This document shows positions 8,517-17,885 of a stretch of 62,926 nt of DNA, one piece after another; positions within the stretch are counted from its first letter, which is position 1, and every line of letters starts with the position of its first letter. The position numbers and the translations under genes are program-made. The stretch comes from Sphingopyxis sp. UBA6723. GTDB lineage: Bacteria > Pseudomonadota > Alphaproteobacteria > Sphingomonadales > Sphingomonadaceae. The stretch lies in NCBI RefSeq assembly GCF_002454115.1, contig NZ_DKIH01000004.1, positions 149,894-212,819 of the forward strand, given 5' to 3'. The notes below the pieces were generated by a model. That model worked only from the letters and a program-made list of their open reading frames with translations, had not been told where the DNA came from and did not search any database.

Positions 8517-8780
8517 GGCCGAAAACCCCTGACTGACGCGCTCGAGGTTTGAAGCGATTTTGTTCAGGGCTAGAAGGCGAGGCGCAGGCATATGATAACA
8601 TTCCAAGGCTCGCCGACGCAGCCATGGACAAAATCGGTCAAATCCCGAAGGGACGTCGAAATGGCTTCGATCTCGCCGCCGCGCGGCCTTGCAGATAGAA
8701 CCACTATCCGCAGCGGCCACGCGACCGCGACATCTTTGCCATTTCGACGCCTCGAGCGTGTCAGTCAGGGGTTCTCGGCC
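8517..8780. repeat. 264-bp folded inverted-repeat element between mreB and mreC
   Basis: The ends 8517-8547 and 8750-8780 are complementary over 31 bp with only two mismatches. Inside are two further arms. One is built on CGATTTTGT / ACAAAATCG with GGCGAG (near 8577) / CTCGCC (near 8610). The second is built on CGTCGAAATGGC (8654-8665) / GCCATTTCGACG (8738-8749), capped by the hairpin GATAG-AACCA-CTATC. The whole can fold as a three-way junction. The right end abuts the mreC start. It may be a MITE-like repeat or a structured leader or processing element inside the mre operon. Confidence 0.75.
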
Positions 8781-8782
8781 TG

Positions 8783-9688
8783 ATGGTCCGCCCGGTACAT
8801 CGACGTCCGGGGCAATCCCGAAAGGCCCAATACAGCCTGTTCGCGGCCTATGTCATTGCGGTGACGGGCGCCGTCGCCGGGCTGATGCTGGCGATCCTGT
8901 CGGTCGTTGACCCCGTCGGCTTTGCCCAGCTTCGCGTGGCAAGCCAGGAAATCACCGCGCCCGTCGCGCGCGTGTCGCGGTCGGTCATCGGATCGATTTC
9001 GGGGATCGACGATACGGTCGGTGCCTATGTCCGCGCCGGGTCGCAGAACCGGCGGCTGCGCAGCGAGCTGGCCGACACGCGCCGCGAACTGGTCGCGACC
9101 AGCACCTTGCAGGAAGAAAACCGCCAGCTGAAAGCGCTGCTCAAGCTACAGGAAACCGACAAGACCGCGCTCGCCAACGGCTATCTGCTCACGTCGACCT
9201 CGACCAGCAGCAAGCGCATCGCGCTGCTCAGCATCGGGCGCAATTTGGGAGTTGCTGCGGGCCAGCCCGTGCGCGGTGCCGACGGCCTGATTGGGCGCGT
9301 CCTTGGCTCCGGACCTTCGGTGTCGCAGGTGCTGTTGCTGACCGACGTCGACAATATCGTTCCCGTCCGCCGCGCGCGCGACGGCCTGCCCGCGCTCGCC
9401 TATGGCCGCGGCAATGGCGATCTCGACATTCGTACCCTCAACATAGCCAACAATCCGTTCAAGCCCGGCGACATATTGGTGACGTCCGGCACTGGCGGCC
9501 TCTATCCGCCGAACATTCCGGTCGCGATCGTCGTGCGGCGACAGGATGACGGCGCCCTCGCCCGCCCCCTCGCCGACCCGGGCAAGGTCGATGCGGTGTC
9601 GGTGCTGCGGCCGTACACGCCCGACAATATCGAGGCGCAGCCCGCCCCCGCGCCGCCGCCGCTGGCACCGGCAGGCGCCACCCCATGA
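8783..9688 (+). CDS. mreC: Rod shape-determining protein MreC
   Basis: 301 aa. One membrane helix lies near residues 20-43 and a coiled coil near 75-115 (NRRLRSELADTRRELVATS...EENRQLKALLKL). The beta domain with IGRVLGSGPSVSQVLLLTDVDN and GDILVTSGTGGLYPPNIPV is the MreC signature. The C-terminus is Pro/Ala-rich. It links MreB filaments to periplasmic peptidoglycan synthases. The ATG at 8783 lies 2 bp after the inverted-repeat element, so initiation may be affected by that fold. It overlaps mreD by 4 bp. Confidence 0.95.
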   Translation: MVRPVHRRPGQSRKAQYSLFAAYVIAVTGAVAGLMLAILSVVDPVGFAQLRVASQEITAPVARVSRSVIGSISGIDDTVGAYVRAGSQNRRLRSELADTRRELVATSTLQEENRQLKALLKLQETDKTALANGYLLTSTSTSSKRIALLSIGRNLGVAAGQPVRGADGLIGRVLGSGPSVSQVLLLTDVDNIVPVRRARDGLPALAYGRGNGDLDIRTLNIANNPFKPGDILVTSGTGGLYPPNIPVAIVVRRQDDGALARPLADPGKVDAVSVLRPYTPDNIEAQPAPAPPPLAPAGATP

Positions 9689-10209
9689 ACAATCGCGCCG
9701 CGCCGCGCCTCGGCGAACCGGCCTCGCTGTGGCGAATGCGGATCGTGCCGGTGGCAACGGTGATGGTCGCCTCGGCGCTCCCCCTGATGCTGCCGCTGGT
9801 CGCCAATTCGCCGGTGCTGCCGCCGCTCGGCCTGCTGTTCTTTTTGTGCTGGCAATTGCTGCGCACCGAAATGTGGCCGGTGTGGATCGGCCTGCCGCTC
9901 GGGCTATGGGACGATTTGTTCAGCGGCCAGCCGATCGGCACCGCGGTCGGGCTGTGGACGCTGGCCAGCATCGCAATTCATTATTCGTCGCAGCGCATCT
10001 ATTGGCGCGGTTTCCTGCACGACTGGGTGATCGCTGCCTTGCTGATCGCAATCATTCAATCGCTCGCCGCGCTGATCGCCCACCCCGACGCTGCGACCGA
10101 CCGCGTTCTTGGTCTGGTGGTGCCGCAGATCGTCATGTCCATCCTGCTGGTCCCATTGTTCATGCGCTTGACCGGCAAGTTTGACAATTTCCGACTGAAA
10201 CGCCGATAG
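9685..10209 (+). CDS. mreD: Rod shape-determining membrane protein MreD
   Basis: 174 aa with five or so hydrophobic helices and the family segment PVWIGLPLGLWDDLFSGQPIG. The start overlaps the mreC stop (ATGA), indicating translational coupling. MreD is the integral membrane partner of MreC in the elongasome. The position between mreC and the PBP2 gene is the canonical order. Confidence 0.93.
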   Translation: MNNRAAPRLGEPASLWRMRIVPVATVMVASALPLMLPLVANSPVLPPLGLLFFLCWQLLRTEMWPVWIGLPLGLWDDLFSGQPIGTAVGLWTLASIAIHYSSQRIYWRGFLHDWVIAALLIAIIQSLAALIAHPDAATDRVLGLVVPQIVMSILLVPLFMRLTGKFDNFRLKRR

Positions 10210-10215
10210 TTCCTC

Positions 10216-12126
10216 ATGGCACGCGGCAAAAGCCCCCCCATTACCGAAGCCTGGAGGGGCATCACCTTCACCCGCCGCGCGCTCGTCGTCGGCGGTGCCC
10301 AAGCCGCGGTCGGCGTCGCCCTCGCGGCGCGCATGGCCTATATTTCGGTGGTCGATAATGACCGCTATGTTCTGGAATCCGAAAGCAACCGCGTCAATCT
10401 GACGCTTATACCGCCCCGCCGCGGCTGGATCGTCGATCGCAATGGCAAGGCTTTGGCGAACAACCGTGTGTCGCTCCGGATCGACATCATCCCCGACCGA
10501 TTGCACAATCGCGACGTCGTGCTCGGACAATTGCGCACCCTGTTGCAGCTAGACGGCGACGCGATGGAGCGGATCAACCGGGACCTGAAGGCCGCCTCGG
10601 GCTTCCAGCCCGTCGCGGTCGCCGAGGACATGAGCGAGGCCGAATATGCCTCGATCCTCGTTCGCCTGCCCGAAATGCCCGGCATCGCCCCGCAACGCGG
10701 CTTTGCCCGCAATTATCCAACCGGCGCTGCGGTCGGCCACCTGATCGGCTATGTCGGGGCGCCCAACGCCGAAGAATATCAAAAGGCCAAGGATCCGCTG
10801 TACATCACGCCGGGGTACAAGATCGGCAAGGATGGGCTGGAGAAGTATTTCCAGCCGATGTTGAAGGGCAAACCCGGCGCGCGGCGCGTCGAGGTCACGG
10901 CGCGCGGCAAAATCGTGCGCGATCTCGACACGCAGCCTGACGTCCAGGGCAAGACCGTTCATCTGACGATCGATGCCGACCTGCAAGAATTTGCCGCGCG
11001 TCGCATGGGCCGCGAATCGGGAGCGATCATCGTGATCGACTGCCTGAACGGCGACATCTTGTCGTTCGTCTCGATGCCAAGTTTCGATCCCAACAGCTTT
11101 TCGGACGGGATCAGCAATAATGAATATAGCTGGCTGCGCGCCGACGATCACCAACCGCTGATCAACAAGGCGACGCGTGGGCTTTACCCTCCCGGTTCGA
11201 CGCTAAAGCCGATGGTCGCGATCGCCGCGGTCGAGCATGGCGTCGATCCAAGTGAGCGCCACACCTGCATCGGCGGTTACCGGCTCGGCAACCGCTTCTT
11301 TCGCTGTCTCGGCACGCACGGCAGCGTCGACATGCCGACCGCGATCGAAAAAAGCTGCAACAGCTATTTCTACTGGCTCGCCCATCGGCTCGGCTATGAT
11401 GCGATAGCTCCGACGGCCAAACTATTGGGTCTAGGCGAGGAATTTCAGCTGGCGGGCAGCAACCAGCGGTACGGGACAATTCCCGACAGCGCGTGGAAGA
11501 TGCGCCGATACGACCAGAAATGGTCAGCGTCGGATTCGCTGAACGCGGTGATCGGACAAGGCTATGTCAGCGTCAATCCGCTGCAACTGGCGGTGATGAC
11601 GGCGCGGATTGCATCAGGACGGCGGCTGTACCCGCGCCTGATCAACCGCGAATTTCGCAACGAGCCGCTGCCCTTTTCGGCCGAGGCGCTGGCCGTCGCA
11701 CGCGCCGGGATGGACCGCGTCGTCAATGGCGCGGGGACAGCGGTACGCAGCCGCCTGCCGCTCGACGGAATCACCATGGGCGGCAAGACCGGGACAGCAC
11801 AGGTGCGCGGCCTCGCCTCGGGCTCGCGCGGGCAAAGCGGAGCGTGGAAATATCGCGACCATGGCCTGTTCGTCTGCTTCGCGCCGGTCGAAAATCCGCG
11901 CTATGCTGCATCGGTGGTGATCGAGCATGGCATGGGCGGATCGCGCGCCGCCGCGCCGATCGCCAAGGACATCTTCACCTTTCTCTACGACCGCGAAAAA
12001 GCGATGGAAGCGCTTGAGATGTTCGAGGCGGGCTGGGGCGGCACGATCAAGGAACGCATGGACCGTGACTATGCCGCCTGGAAAGCAGGGGCGTCGAGCG
12101 ACCCCAATCCGGAGCTGCCGCAATGA
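10216..12126 (+). CDS. mrdA: Penicillin-binding protein 2 (elongation transpeptidase)
   Basis: 636 aa. A single N-terminal membrane anchor is followed by the PBP dimerisation domain (PPRRGWIVDRNGKALANN) and the transpeptidase domain. Catalytic motifs are complete: nucleophile S328 in GSTLK, S380-C-N, and K524-T-G-T. It cross-links peptidoglycan during lateral wall growth together with RodA, whose gene overlaps its stop by 4 bp. It starts 6 bp after mreD. Confidence 0.97.
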   Translation: MARGKSPPITEAWRGITFTRRALVVGGAQAAVGVALAARMAYISVVDNDRYVLESESNRVNLTLIPPRRGWIVDRNGKALANNRVSLRIDIIPDRLHNRDVVLGQLRTLLQLDGDAMERINRDLKAASGFQPVAVAEDMSEAEYASILVRLPEMPGIAPQRGFARNYPTGAAVGHLIGYVGAPNAEEYQKAKDPLYITPGYKIGKDGLEKYFQPMLKGKPGARRVEVTARGKIVRDLDTQPDVQGKTVHLTIDADLQEFAARRMGRESGAIIVIDCLNGDILSFVSMPSFDPNSFSDGISNNEYSWLRADDHQPLINKATRGLYPPGSTLKPMVAIAAVEHGVDPSERHTCIGGYRLGNRFFRCLGTHGSVDMPTAIEKSCNSYFYWLAHRLGYDAIAPTAKLLGLGEEFQLAGSNQRYGTIPDSAWKMRRYDQKWSASDSLNAVIGQGYVSVNPLQLAVMTARIASGRRLYPRLINREFRNEPLPFSAEALAVARAGMDRVVNGAGTAVRSRLPLDGITMGGKTGTAQVRGLASGSRGQSGAWKYRDHGLFVCFAPVENPRYAASVVIEHGMGGSRAAAPIAKDIFTFLYDREKAMEALEMFEAGWGGTIKERMDRDYAAWKAGASSDPNPELPQ

Positions 12127-13229
12127 TCGTCGTGCCGCCCGCTATCCAGCGCATTCCGTGGAAACTGATCGCGCTGCTGACCGCCATCACCGGCTTTGGC
12201 ATCCTCGTGCTCTATTCGGCGGCGGGCGGCAGTTTCACGCCGTGGGCGATGCAACAGACTATTCGCTTCCTTGTGTTTCTGACCGTGGCGATGGTCATCG
12301 GGCGCTTTCCGCTCCGGATTTTCGAGGATTTCTCGTACATCGCCTACATCGGCGTATTGGTGCTGCTGATCGCGGTCGAGCTACTCGGCTTTGTCGGTGG
12401 GGGCAGCCAGCGCTGGCTCAATCTCGGCTTTATGAACCTCCAGCCGTCCGAGCTGATGAAGGTCACGATCGTCGTCGCGCTCGCGCGCTTCTATGCGCAA
12501 TTGCCGCCGGGCAACACGCATAGCTGGACGGCGCTATGGCCAGCGCTGGTGATGATCGGGATTCCCGCCGCGCTCGTCATGCTGCAACCCGACCTTGGCA
12601 CCGCGCTGTCGATCTGTATTGGCGGTGTGGTGGTGATGTTCGTCGCTGGCCTGCCCTTCTGGTGGTTCGGCAGCACCGCTATCGCCGGGGCCGCCGCGCT
12701 GCCCGTGCTCTTCTCGTTCCTACACGATTATCAGCAAAAGCGTGTGCTCATCTTTCTCGACCCGGAAAGCGATCCGCTTGGTGCCGGTTATCACATCAGC
12801 CAGTCGAAAATCGCGATCGGATCGGGCGGCATCGGCGGCAAAGGCTTCCTCAACGGGTCGCAAAGCCACCTCGACTATCTGCCCGAAGGCCACACCGACT
12901 TCATCTTCGCGACCATGGCCGAGGAATGGGGACTGATCGGCGGGCTGGCGCTGCTCTTTGCCTTCTTCCTGCTGCTGCGTTGGGGGACGCGCGTCGCGCT
13001 GAAGGCGCGCACCCGCTTTGGCCAGCTCACCGCCGCGGGGCTGACGATGACAATCTTTTTCTACATCGCGATCAACCTGATGATGGTGATGGGGCTGGCG
13101 CCCGTCGTCGGCATTCCCCTGCCCCTCTTCTCATACGGCGGGTCGTCGATGCTGACGATCATGACCTGCGTCGGCATCATCCTGGCGATCGAAAACGACA
13201 GCAAAACCGGAACGCGCCGCCTGCATTGA
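12123..13229 (+). CDS. rodA: Peptidoglycan glycosyltransferase RodA (SEDS)
   Basis: 368 aa polytopic SEDS protein. Diagnostic segments are GGGSQRWLNLGFMNLQPSELMK, MLQPDLGTALSI, LGAGYHISQSKIAIGSGG and PVVGIPLPLFSYGGSSMLT. It polymerises lipid II during elongation and is activated by PBP2, with which it is translationally coupled (ATGA at 12123). Last gene of the operon; the tRNA begins 112 bp later. Confidence 0.97.
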   Translation: MIVVPPAIQRIPWKLIALLTAITGFGILVLYSAAGGSFTPWAMQQTIRFLVFLTVAMVIGRFPLRIFEDFSYIAYIGVLVLLIAVELLGFVGGGSQRWLNLGFMNLQPSELMKVTIVVALARFYAQLPPGNTHSWTALWPALVMIGIPAALVMLQPDLGTALSICIGGVVVMFVAGLPFWWFGSTAIAGAAALPVLFSFLHDYQQKRVLIFLDPESDPLGAGYHISQSKIAIGSGGIGGKGFLNGSQSHLDYLPEGHTDFIFATMAEEWGLIGGLALLFAFFLLLRWGTRVALKARTRFGQLTAAGLTMTIFFYIAINLMMVMGLAPVVGIPLPLFSYGGSSMLTIMTCVGIILAIENDSKTGTRRLH

Positions 13230-13341
13230 GAAAAATCTTCGGTGCAAGCATTGCGTTCCCGAGATTGGCATGATAGCGGGCCGCTCGCTTCGCAGCAAAG
13301 AGGACAACTCGCCGCAACGAAGCGCGCCGCAAACCGGCAGT

Positions 13342-13417
<76 letters not shown>

Positions 13418-13434
13418 TTTCTTTTCCTTCATAC

Positions 13435-14538
13435 TCAATGACTTATGTCGGTACCGGCCACGAGTTTGAGCCGCGGGCGGCTCTCACTGTGACCATTTTT
13501 GTGACCTTCGGCTAAAACCGCGAATGGCGGTTGTCCGCCATTCCCGAGTGTGACCGAAAAAGTCAGCTGGTCGGCATAGGGCGCCAGATGCTTCGTCGAC
13601 ATATGCGCGTAGCGGCGCACCATCGTCTCGGACTTCCATCCGCCCAGCTCCTGAAGCACCCAGGTGGGCACATCATTCTGCCTAAGCCAGCTCGCCCAGG
13701 TGTGGCGAAGATCGTGCCAACGAAAGTCGGTGATCCCTGCCCGCTTGAGCGCGTCCCGCCATGTCTTCGTGTTCACCTGGCCGAGGGGTCTGCCCTTGAA
13801 GGTGAACACATGTTCGTGCTGGATCCCCATGCGCCGCCGGAGAACCGAGACAGCAAGGTCATTGAGCGGAACGCCCAGTGCCTCGTCATTCTTGGTCTCG
13901 CCGTGCCCGATCGTGACGATACGGCGGGAAAGGTCGACCTGCTCCCAGGTCAGCCGCTTGATATTTCCCTGCCGCAGGCCCGTGGCGAGCGCGAACAGCA
14001 TCATGTCCTGCTGGTGTGCCGGTAGTTCCTGCAAGAGACGCTCGGCCTGTGCGTGGGTCAACCAGCGCACGCGCGGCTTCGCTTTCCTCACATAGGTCTT
14101 GAACGCAGGGATATGCTCGAGCCACTCCCACTCGCGCATCGCTTTTCGGAAAATGGCGCGAATGAGCGCCACATAAAGATCCTTGGTGCGATCGCTACGG
14201 CGGGCAAGCTGGCGCGAGACGATCCCGTCGATCATGTCCCGGCTCACCTGATCCAGCATCTTGCCGCGCAGATACTTCGTAAACCATCGGATCCGGCTTA
14301 CATCGTCCCGGTAGGACTTCTTGTGCGCCATTTCCTGAAGCCAGCGAAGCGCCGCTTCGTCCCAGCTACGCCGGGGCTTTTGCTTCAAGCGGGCAAGATC
14401 CCACAGCTCGGCCTTCAGTCTGTCGTGATATTCCTGGGCCTTTTTCCTGTCGGACGTTCCAGTAGAGCGTCTAATGAGACTTCCGTCAGGCGCTGTGATC
14501 TTGACATAGTATATTCTTGCACGTTTCCAGAGTGCCAT
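13435..14538 (-). CDS. int: Tyrosine-type site-specific integrase
   Basis: 367 aa phage-type recombinase. The N-terminal part has an arm-binding-type start and a SAM-like core-binding segment. The catalytic domain shows the Arg in ATGLRQGNIKRLTW, HDLRHTWASWL (HxxR), GGW in place of the usual second His, and the nucleophile Tyr in MVRRYAHMS. It would integrate and excise the element at the tRNA-Lys. A perfect AAGGAGG precedes the ATG at 14538. Its first 124 nt overlap, in another frame, the 3' end of the AlpA-like gene. Confidence 0.95.
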   Translation of the reverse strand: MALWKRARIYYVKITAPDGSLIRRSTGTSDRKKAQEYHDRLKAELWDLARLKQKPRRSWDEAALRWLQEMAHKKSYRDDVSRIRWFTKYLRGKMLDQVSRDMIDGIVSRQLARRSDRTKDLYVALIRAIFRKAMREWEWLEHIPAFKTYVRKAKPRVRWLTHAQAERLLQELPAHQQDMMLFALATGLRQGNIKRLTWEQVDLSRRIVTIGHGETKNDEALGVPLNDLAVSVLRRRMGIQHEHVFTFKGRPLGQVNTKTWRDALKRAGITDFRWHDLRHTWASWLRQNDVPTWVLQELGGWKSETMVRRYAHMSTKHLAPYADQLTFSVTLGNGGQPPFAVLAEGHKNGHSESRPRLKLVAGTDISH

Positions 14539-14753
14539 AGTGCCTCCTTATTGTCGGCACCCAGATGCATCCGCGCGCACTCAGAATACCGAAGGCGCAG
14601 CCACGCGACAAGATCCTCGTCGACGAAGCGCCAGTCGCGTCCGATCTTGGCGCCGGGCACGATCCCCCGCCTGACGTGGGTTCGCAGCGTGTTCGGATGG
14701 ATGCCCAGCCGGGCGGCGGCCTGCTTTAGCGTCAGCAGCCGGGAGTCCGCCAC
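14415..14753 (-). CDS. AlpA/excisionase-like helix-turn-helix protein
   Basis: 112 aa. The first ~55 residues are a MerR/AlpA-type winged helix (LLTLKQAAARLGIHPNTLRTHVRRGIVPGAKIGRDWRF), a fold used by excisionases and integrase activators. The start is GTG at 14753. The C-terminal ~40 residues, which overlap the integrase coding region, have no recognisable domain. The overlap suggests that translation or dosage of this protein and Int are linked. Confidence 0.82.
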   Translation of the reverse strand: MADSRLLTLKQAAARLGIHPNTLRTHVRRGIVPGAKIGRDWRFVDEDLVAWLRLRYSECARMHLGADNKEALWHSGNVQEYTMSRSQRLTEVSLDALLERPTGKRPRNITTD

Positions 14754-14758
14754 GGTGC

Positions 14759-14983
14759 CTAGGACGCCGGATCGCCGCGGCGGGTGCGCGCAAAGGCGCG
14801 GTCGCTGTCGAGAAAGACAGTCAGCATCGCGGGAATGAGTTCGGCGATGGGTTCGGCCGTCCCATAAGCGTCGGCATAGGCGGCCGCATAGGCCTCGAGC
14901 CGGTCGTGAAGCTCGGGCAGGACCGCGATGCCGATCTTGATCGGCGTGCGATCGGGCAGCTTGGACAGTTTGAGCGCGGCCAT
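14759..14983 (-). CDS. DUF2274 small ICE protein
   Basis: 74 aa. It begins LKLSKLPDRTPIKIGIAVLPELHDRLEAYAAAYADAYG, the DUF2274 pattern that routinely follows trbI in proteobacterial Trb-type ICEs. The first part is like a small ribbon-helix-helix or dimerising module. Function is unknown. It starts 2 bp after the trbI stop, so it is the last gene of the trb operon. Confidence 0.85.
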   Translation of the reverse strand: MAALKLSKLPDRTPIKIGIAVLPELHDRLEAYAAAYADAYGTAEPIAELIPAMLTVFLDSDRAFARTRRGDPAS

Positions 14984-14984
14984 G

Positions 14985-16211
14985 TCAGTTCTCCACAGAC
15001 CGCCAGGGCCGCAGGACGATATCCTTGTGGACGATGATCCGCAGCGGCCAGCCCGGACGCACGCGGAGCGTCGGCTGCACATCGAGACTGCGGCCAACCA
15101 GCTGATCGCCCGTCCGGGCGCCGTTTTGCTGCGCCGATTCCCGCACCGCGCGCACCAGATCGCTTTCGCTGCTGCCCCACCCCAGTTCGCTACCGACCCC
15201 AAGCAGCGTCGAGAGCGCGACCCCCTTCAGCAATTGCCAGGTGTGGCGATCGATCCGATCGGAGAGCCCCGCATAGCCCTGAGTGTCGCTCGCGGGCGCA
15301 TTGTCGATCCGGATCGACGAACCGTCGGGCAGGATGATCCGCTGCCAGACCACGAGCGCCCGGCTTTGGCCGAAGGCGACGACATTGTCGTAGCTCCCGA
15401 TCAGGCGCGAGCCCTGCGGGATCAGCAGGTGGCGCCCGGTGACGCTGTCGTGCACATGGGCGGTGACCTGCGCCGTCACCAGCCCCGGAAGATCCGAGTT
15501 CAGCCCGGTTATCAGGCTCGCCGCGATCACGCTCCCGGCTTGCACTGTCCATGGCGACGTCGGCGGCGCAAGGCGATGCGGGCTGACATCGTCGCCCGTG
15601 TTCGCTTGCATGGCCAAGGCATTCTGCCGGGGCTGCGCACTTGGGTCGCGGTTCGCGACGGGGCCGTCGACGGGCGCGTCCACATGGGCCGCAGCCGCGG
15701 CACCATTCACCGCGGGCGCAGCGCGCGCCGCGGGGTTCGTCAGCTGGAGCATCACCGCGGACTCGCGGGCCGCGCGCTGTTCGGCAGCGATGCGCTGGCG
15801 CTCGGCCGCAGCGGCCTCGACCGCGCTCGCCTGTTCGTCGCCGCTCGCGCTGGCCGGCGGCGCCAATGCCATGTCGCGCTGCTGATTGAGGATCGGCCGG
15901 CCTAGATCGCCGGGCAGCGGCGGACCGAGCCGGGGGACATCGTCATAGCCGGTTGGCGCATCGGCAAAAACATCGGCCTGTCCCCTGGCCGCAAGCGGCG
16001 CGCGCTCCCCGGGGAGCGCGATCGGCCCCGTGCTGCCGCGTCCGAGCGCCAGCCAGGCGGTACCGGCAAGGGCCAACGCGCCGACGCCGCTGACGGCGAT
16101 GACGACGCTGCGGCGGAACCGGGTGGCGCGCCCGGGACTGCCGCGCAGCACGAGGGTTTCGGGATCGACCTTGCGGGCGGGCGTTTCGGTCTGGTCAGCG
16201 GCTTCGGTCAT
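14985..16211 (-). CDS. trbI: T4SS outer-core protein TrbI (VirB10)
   Basis: 408 aa. Cytoplasmic N-terminus, a membrane helix near residues 35-55, a Pro/Ala-rich periplasmic spacer, then the VirB10 beta-barrel domain. That domain contains LLIPQGSRLIGSYDNVVAFGQ and LPDGSSIRIDNAPASD. It spans both membranes as the scaffold of the mating channel. The start overlaps the trbG stop by 4 bp. Confidence 0.95.
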   Translation of the reverse strand: MTEAADQTETPARKVDPETLVLRGSPGRATRFRRSVVIAVSGVGALALAGTAWLALGRGSTGPIALPGERAPLAARGQADVFADAPTGYDDVPRLGPPLPGDLGRPILNQQRDMALAPPASASGDEQASAVEAAAAERQRIAAEQRAARESAVMLQLTNPAARAAPAVNGAAAAAHVDAPVDGPVANRDPSAQPRQNALAMQANTGDDVSPHRLAPPTSPWTVQAGSVIAASLITGLNSDLPGLVTAQVTAHVHDSVTGRHLLIPQGSRLIGSYDNVVAFGQSRALVVWQRIILPDGSSIRIDNAPASDTQGYAGLSDRIDRHTWQLLKGVALSTLLGVGSELGWGSSESDLVRAVRESAQQNGARTGDQLVGRSLDVQPTLRVRPGWPLRIIVHKDIVLRPWRSVEN

Positions 16212-17035
16212 TCGCCCTGCCCCGGCTGAGCGACGGCAGCGCCAAGCCGCGTGATCCGGACGATCTTCTGCTTCTTCGCGCCGAGCCGAAGCTCGGCGGC
16301 GCCAAACAGCCGATCGACGATATAATAGCGGCCCGACACCCGGTAGTTCACGAGTTCGGCCTCGCCATTATCGCCGAGGATGAACAGCGGCGGCGCCTCG
16401 CCGACCGCGAGCGTCGGCGAGAATTCGATCCAGGTCTGGCGGCCGTCGTCGAAGGCGCGCAGCGGCCGCCAGGTCGGCTTGTCCCCCGAAATCCGGTAGT
16501 GAAAGTTCAACCGGTCGACCGCCACCGCGGCCGAGACCGGTGCCGCTGCCGCGGCGGCGGCGCGCTCGCGCGCTAGCGCCTGCATCTCGTCGGCGGGATA
16601 GGTCCAGCTGATCGCGCTCATCGCCGCGCTCGCGCGGCTGGCGAGCTGGATCCGATAGACGCGGCGGTCGGTAGTGATGACGAGGTTGGTCGCCAGACCG
16701 GCACTGAACGGCTTGACCAGGATATGGGTGCGCTTGCCTTCCCCACTGCCGCTGGTCGTGTCGCCAACCGTCCAGCGAACCGTATCGCCGGCGGCGACCG
16801 AGATCAGCGCCTCGCCGGGTTGCAGCGCGATATCGCTGATCCGCTCGGGTGCCGTATAGAGCCGGTAGAGCACCCCGTCGGCAAAAGGATAGACCTGAAC
16901 CGCGTTGACGAAGGCCGCGGCCGCCGGTTCGCGCAGTGCGGCCTTGTTCGCCGCTGCAATGCCGCCGGGCGGCTGGGCCAGTGCCGACGGCGCGAGCGCC
17001 GCAAGACTCCAGGTCAGAATCCATGTCCGGATCAT
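16208..17035 (-). CDS. trbG: T4SS outer-core protein TrbG (VirB9)
   Basis: 275 aa with a signal peptide (WILTWSLAALAPSALAQ). It has the VirB9 N-terminal domain (LQPGEALISVAAGDTVRWTVG) and a C-terminal domain with NFHYRISGDKPTWRPLRAFDDGRQTWIEF. It forms the outer-membrane-proximal ring with TrbI. It overlaps both neighbours by 4 bp, indicating tight translational coupling. Confidence 0.94.
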   Translation of the reverse strand: MIRTWILTWSLAALAPSALAQPPGGIAAANKAALREPAAAAFVNAVQVYPFADGVLYRLYTAPERISDIALQPGEALISVAAGDTVRWTVGDTTSGSGEGKRTHILVKPFSAGLATNLVITTDRRVYRIQLASRASAAMSAISWTYPADEMQALARERAAAAAAAPVSAAVAVDRLNFHYRISGDKPTWRPLRAFDDGRQTWIEFSPTLAVGEAPPLFILGDNGEAELVNYRVSGRYYIVDRLFGAAELRLGAKKQKIVRITRLGAAVAQPGQGE

Positions 17036-17883
17036 CGTGCATCTCCTTGTAAAGCTTGGTTCGCAGGTCCGCCGTCGCCGAGACCCGGATCGAGCGGCGA
17101 CCCCAGCGGCAGGTTGGCGGGGGCCGACCAGGCTGACTGGTCCGGCGCGGCGGGAGGCGCAGCGCGCGGCGACGACTGCGCGATCGCCGGCAGTGCCGGC
17201 GTGTCAAGTTCGCGGCTCCAGTCGAGGGCGTCGACATAAAGCCCCAGCGGGTTCTTGCGCAGGATATCGGCCGAGCGCGGCGGCTGCAGCTTGATCGTCG
17301 CCACCGCCGTCCAGCGCGACGTGCCGGTGAGGCTGCCGCGCTCATAAGCTTGTTCGGTCCAGTTGATCCGGAACGAACTGTCCGAAGCGCGCACGACGCT
17401 CGTGACCTGCACTGCCACCGTGCGCCGCCCGACTTCGGCGAACGGATTGGCGCTGCGCGCATATTCGCCGAGGAACAGGGCGCCGCGCGCGGTCGCGAAA
17501 TCATAAGCGGCGAGCCAGTTCTCGCGCATCAGCACCGCGTCGAGCGAGCGGGCGCGAACATTGGTGATGAAGCGCGCGAGGTGCCAGGCAATCTGGGCGT
17601 CGGTCGGCCGATATTCGGCGACCGCGGGCGTGACAGCCTGCGCTGCGCCGAGCTTGTCGACCTCGACGACATAGGGGACGACGCGGCTCTGCATCGACTG
17701 CCAGACGAGCGCCGACGCCAGACCGATCGTCAGGGCTAGCCCGCCGAACGCCATCAGCCGCCAGTTCTTCGCCTGCACGCGCGCTTCGCCGATGCGCAGA
17801 TCCCACTGCTGACCGGCGCGTTGATAGGGGGTCTCGGGTTCGGGCGTCCGCCCATAGCGCTGCACGGCACGTCTAAATCGCAT
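17032..17883 (-). CDS. trbF: T4SS inner-membrane protein TrbF (VirB8)
   Basis: 283 aa. The sequence starts MRFRRAVQRYGRTPEPETPYQRAGQQWD, with one membrane helix near 45-65. The NTF2-like VirB8 periplasmic domain follows, with WTEQAYERGSLTGTSRW. The ATG at 17883 is preferred because upstream frame sequence to 18009 would run into trbL. It probably nucleates the channel at the inner membrane. Confidence 0.93.
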   Translation of the reverse strand: MRFRRAVQRYGRTPEPETPYQRAGQQWDLRIGEARVQAKNWRLMAFGGLALTIGLASALVWQSMQSRVVPYVVEVDKLGAAQAVTPAVAEYRPTDAQIAWHLARFITNVRARSLDAVLMRENWLAAYDFATARGALFLGEYARSANPFAEVGRRTVAVQVTSVVRASDSSFRINWTEQAYERGSLTGTSRWTAVATIKLQPPRSADILRKNPLGLYVDALDWSRELDTPALPAIAQSSPRAAPPAAPDQSAWSAPANLPLGSPLDPGLGDGGPANQALQGDAR

Positions 17884-17885
17884 GA

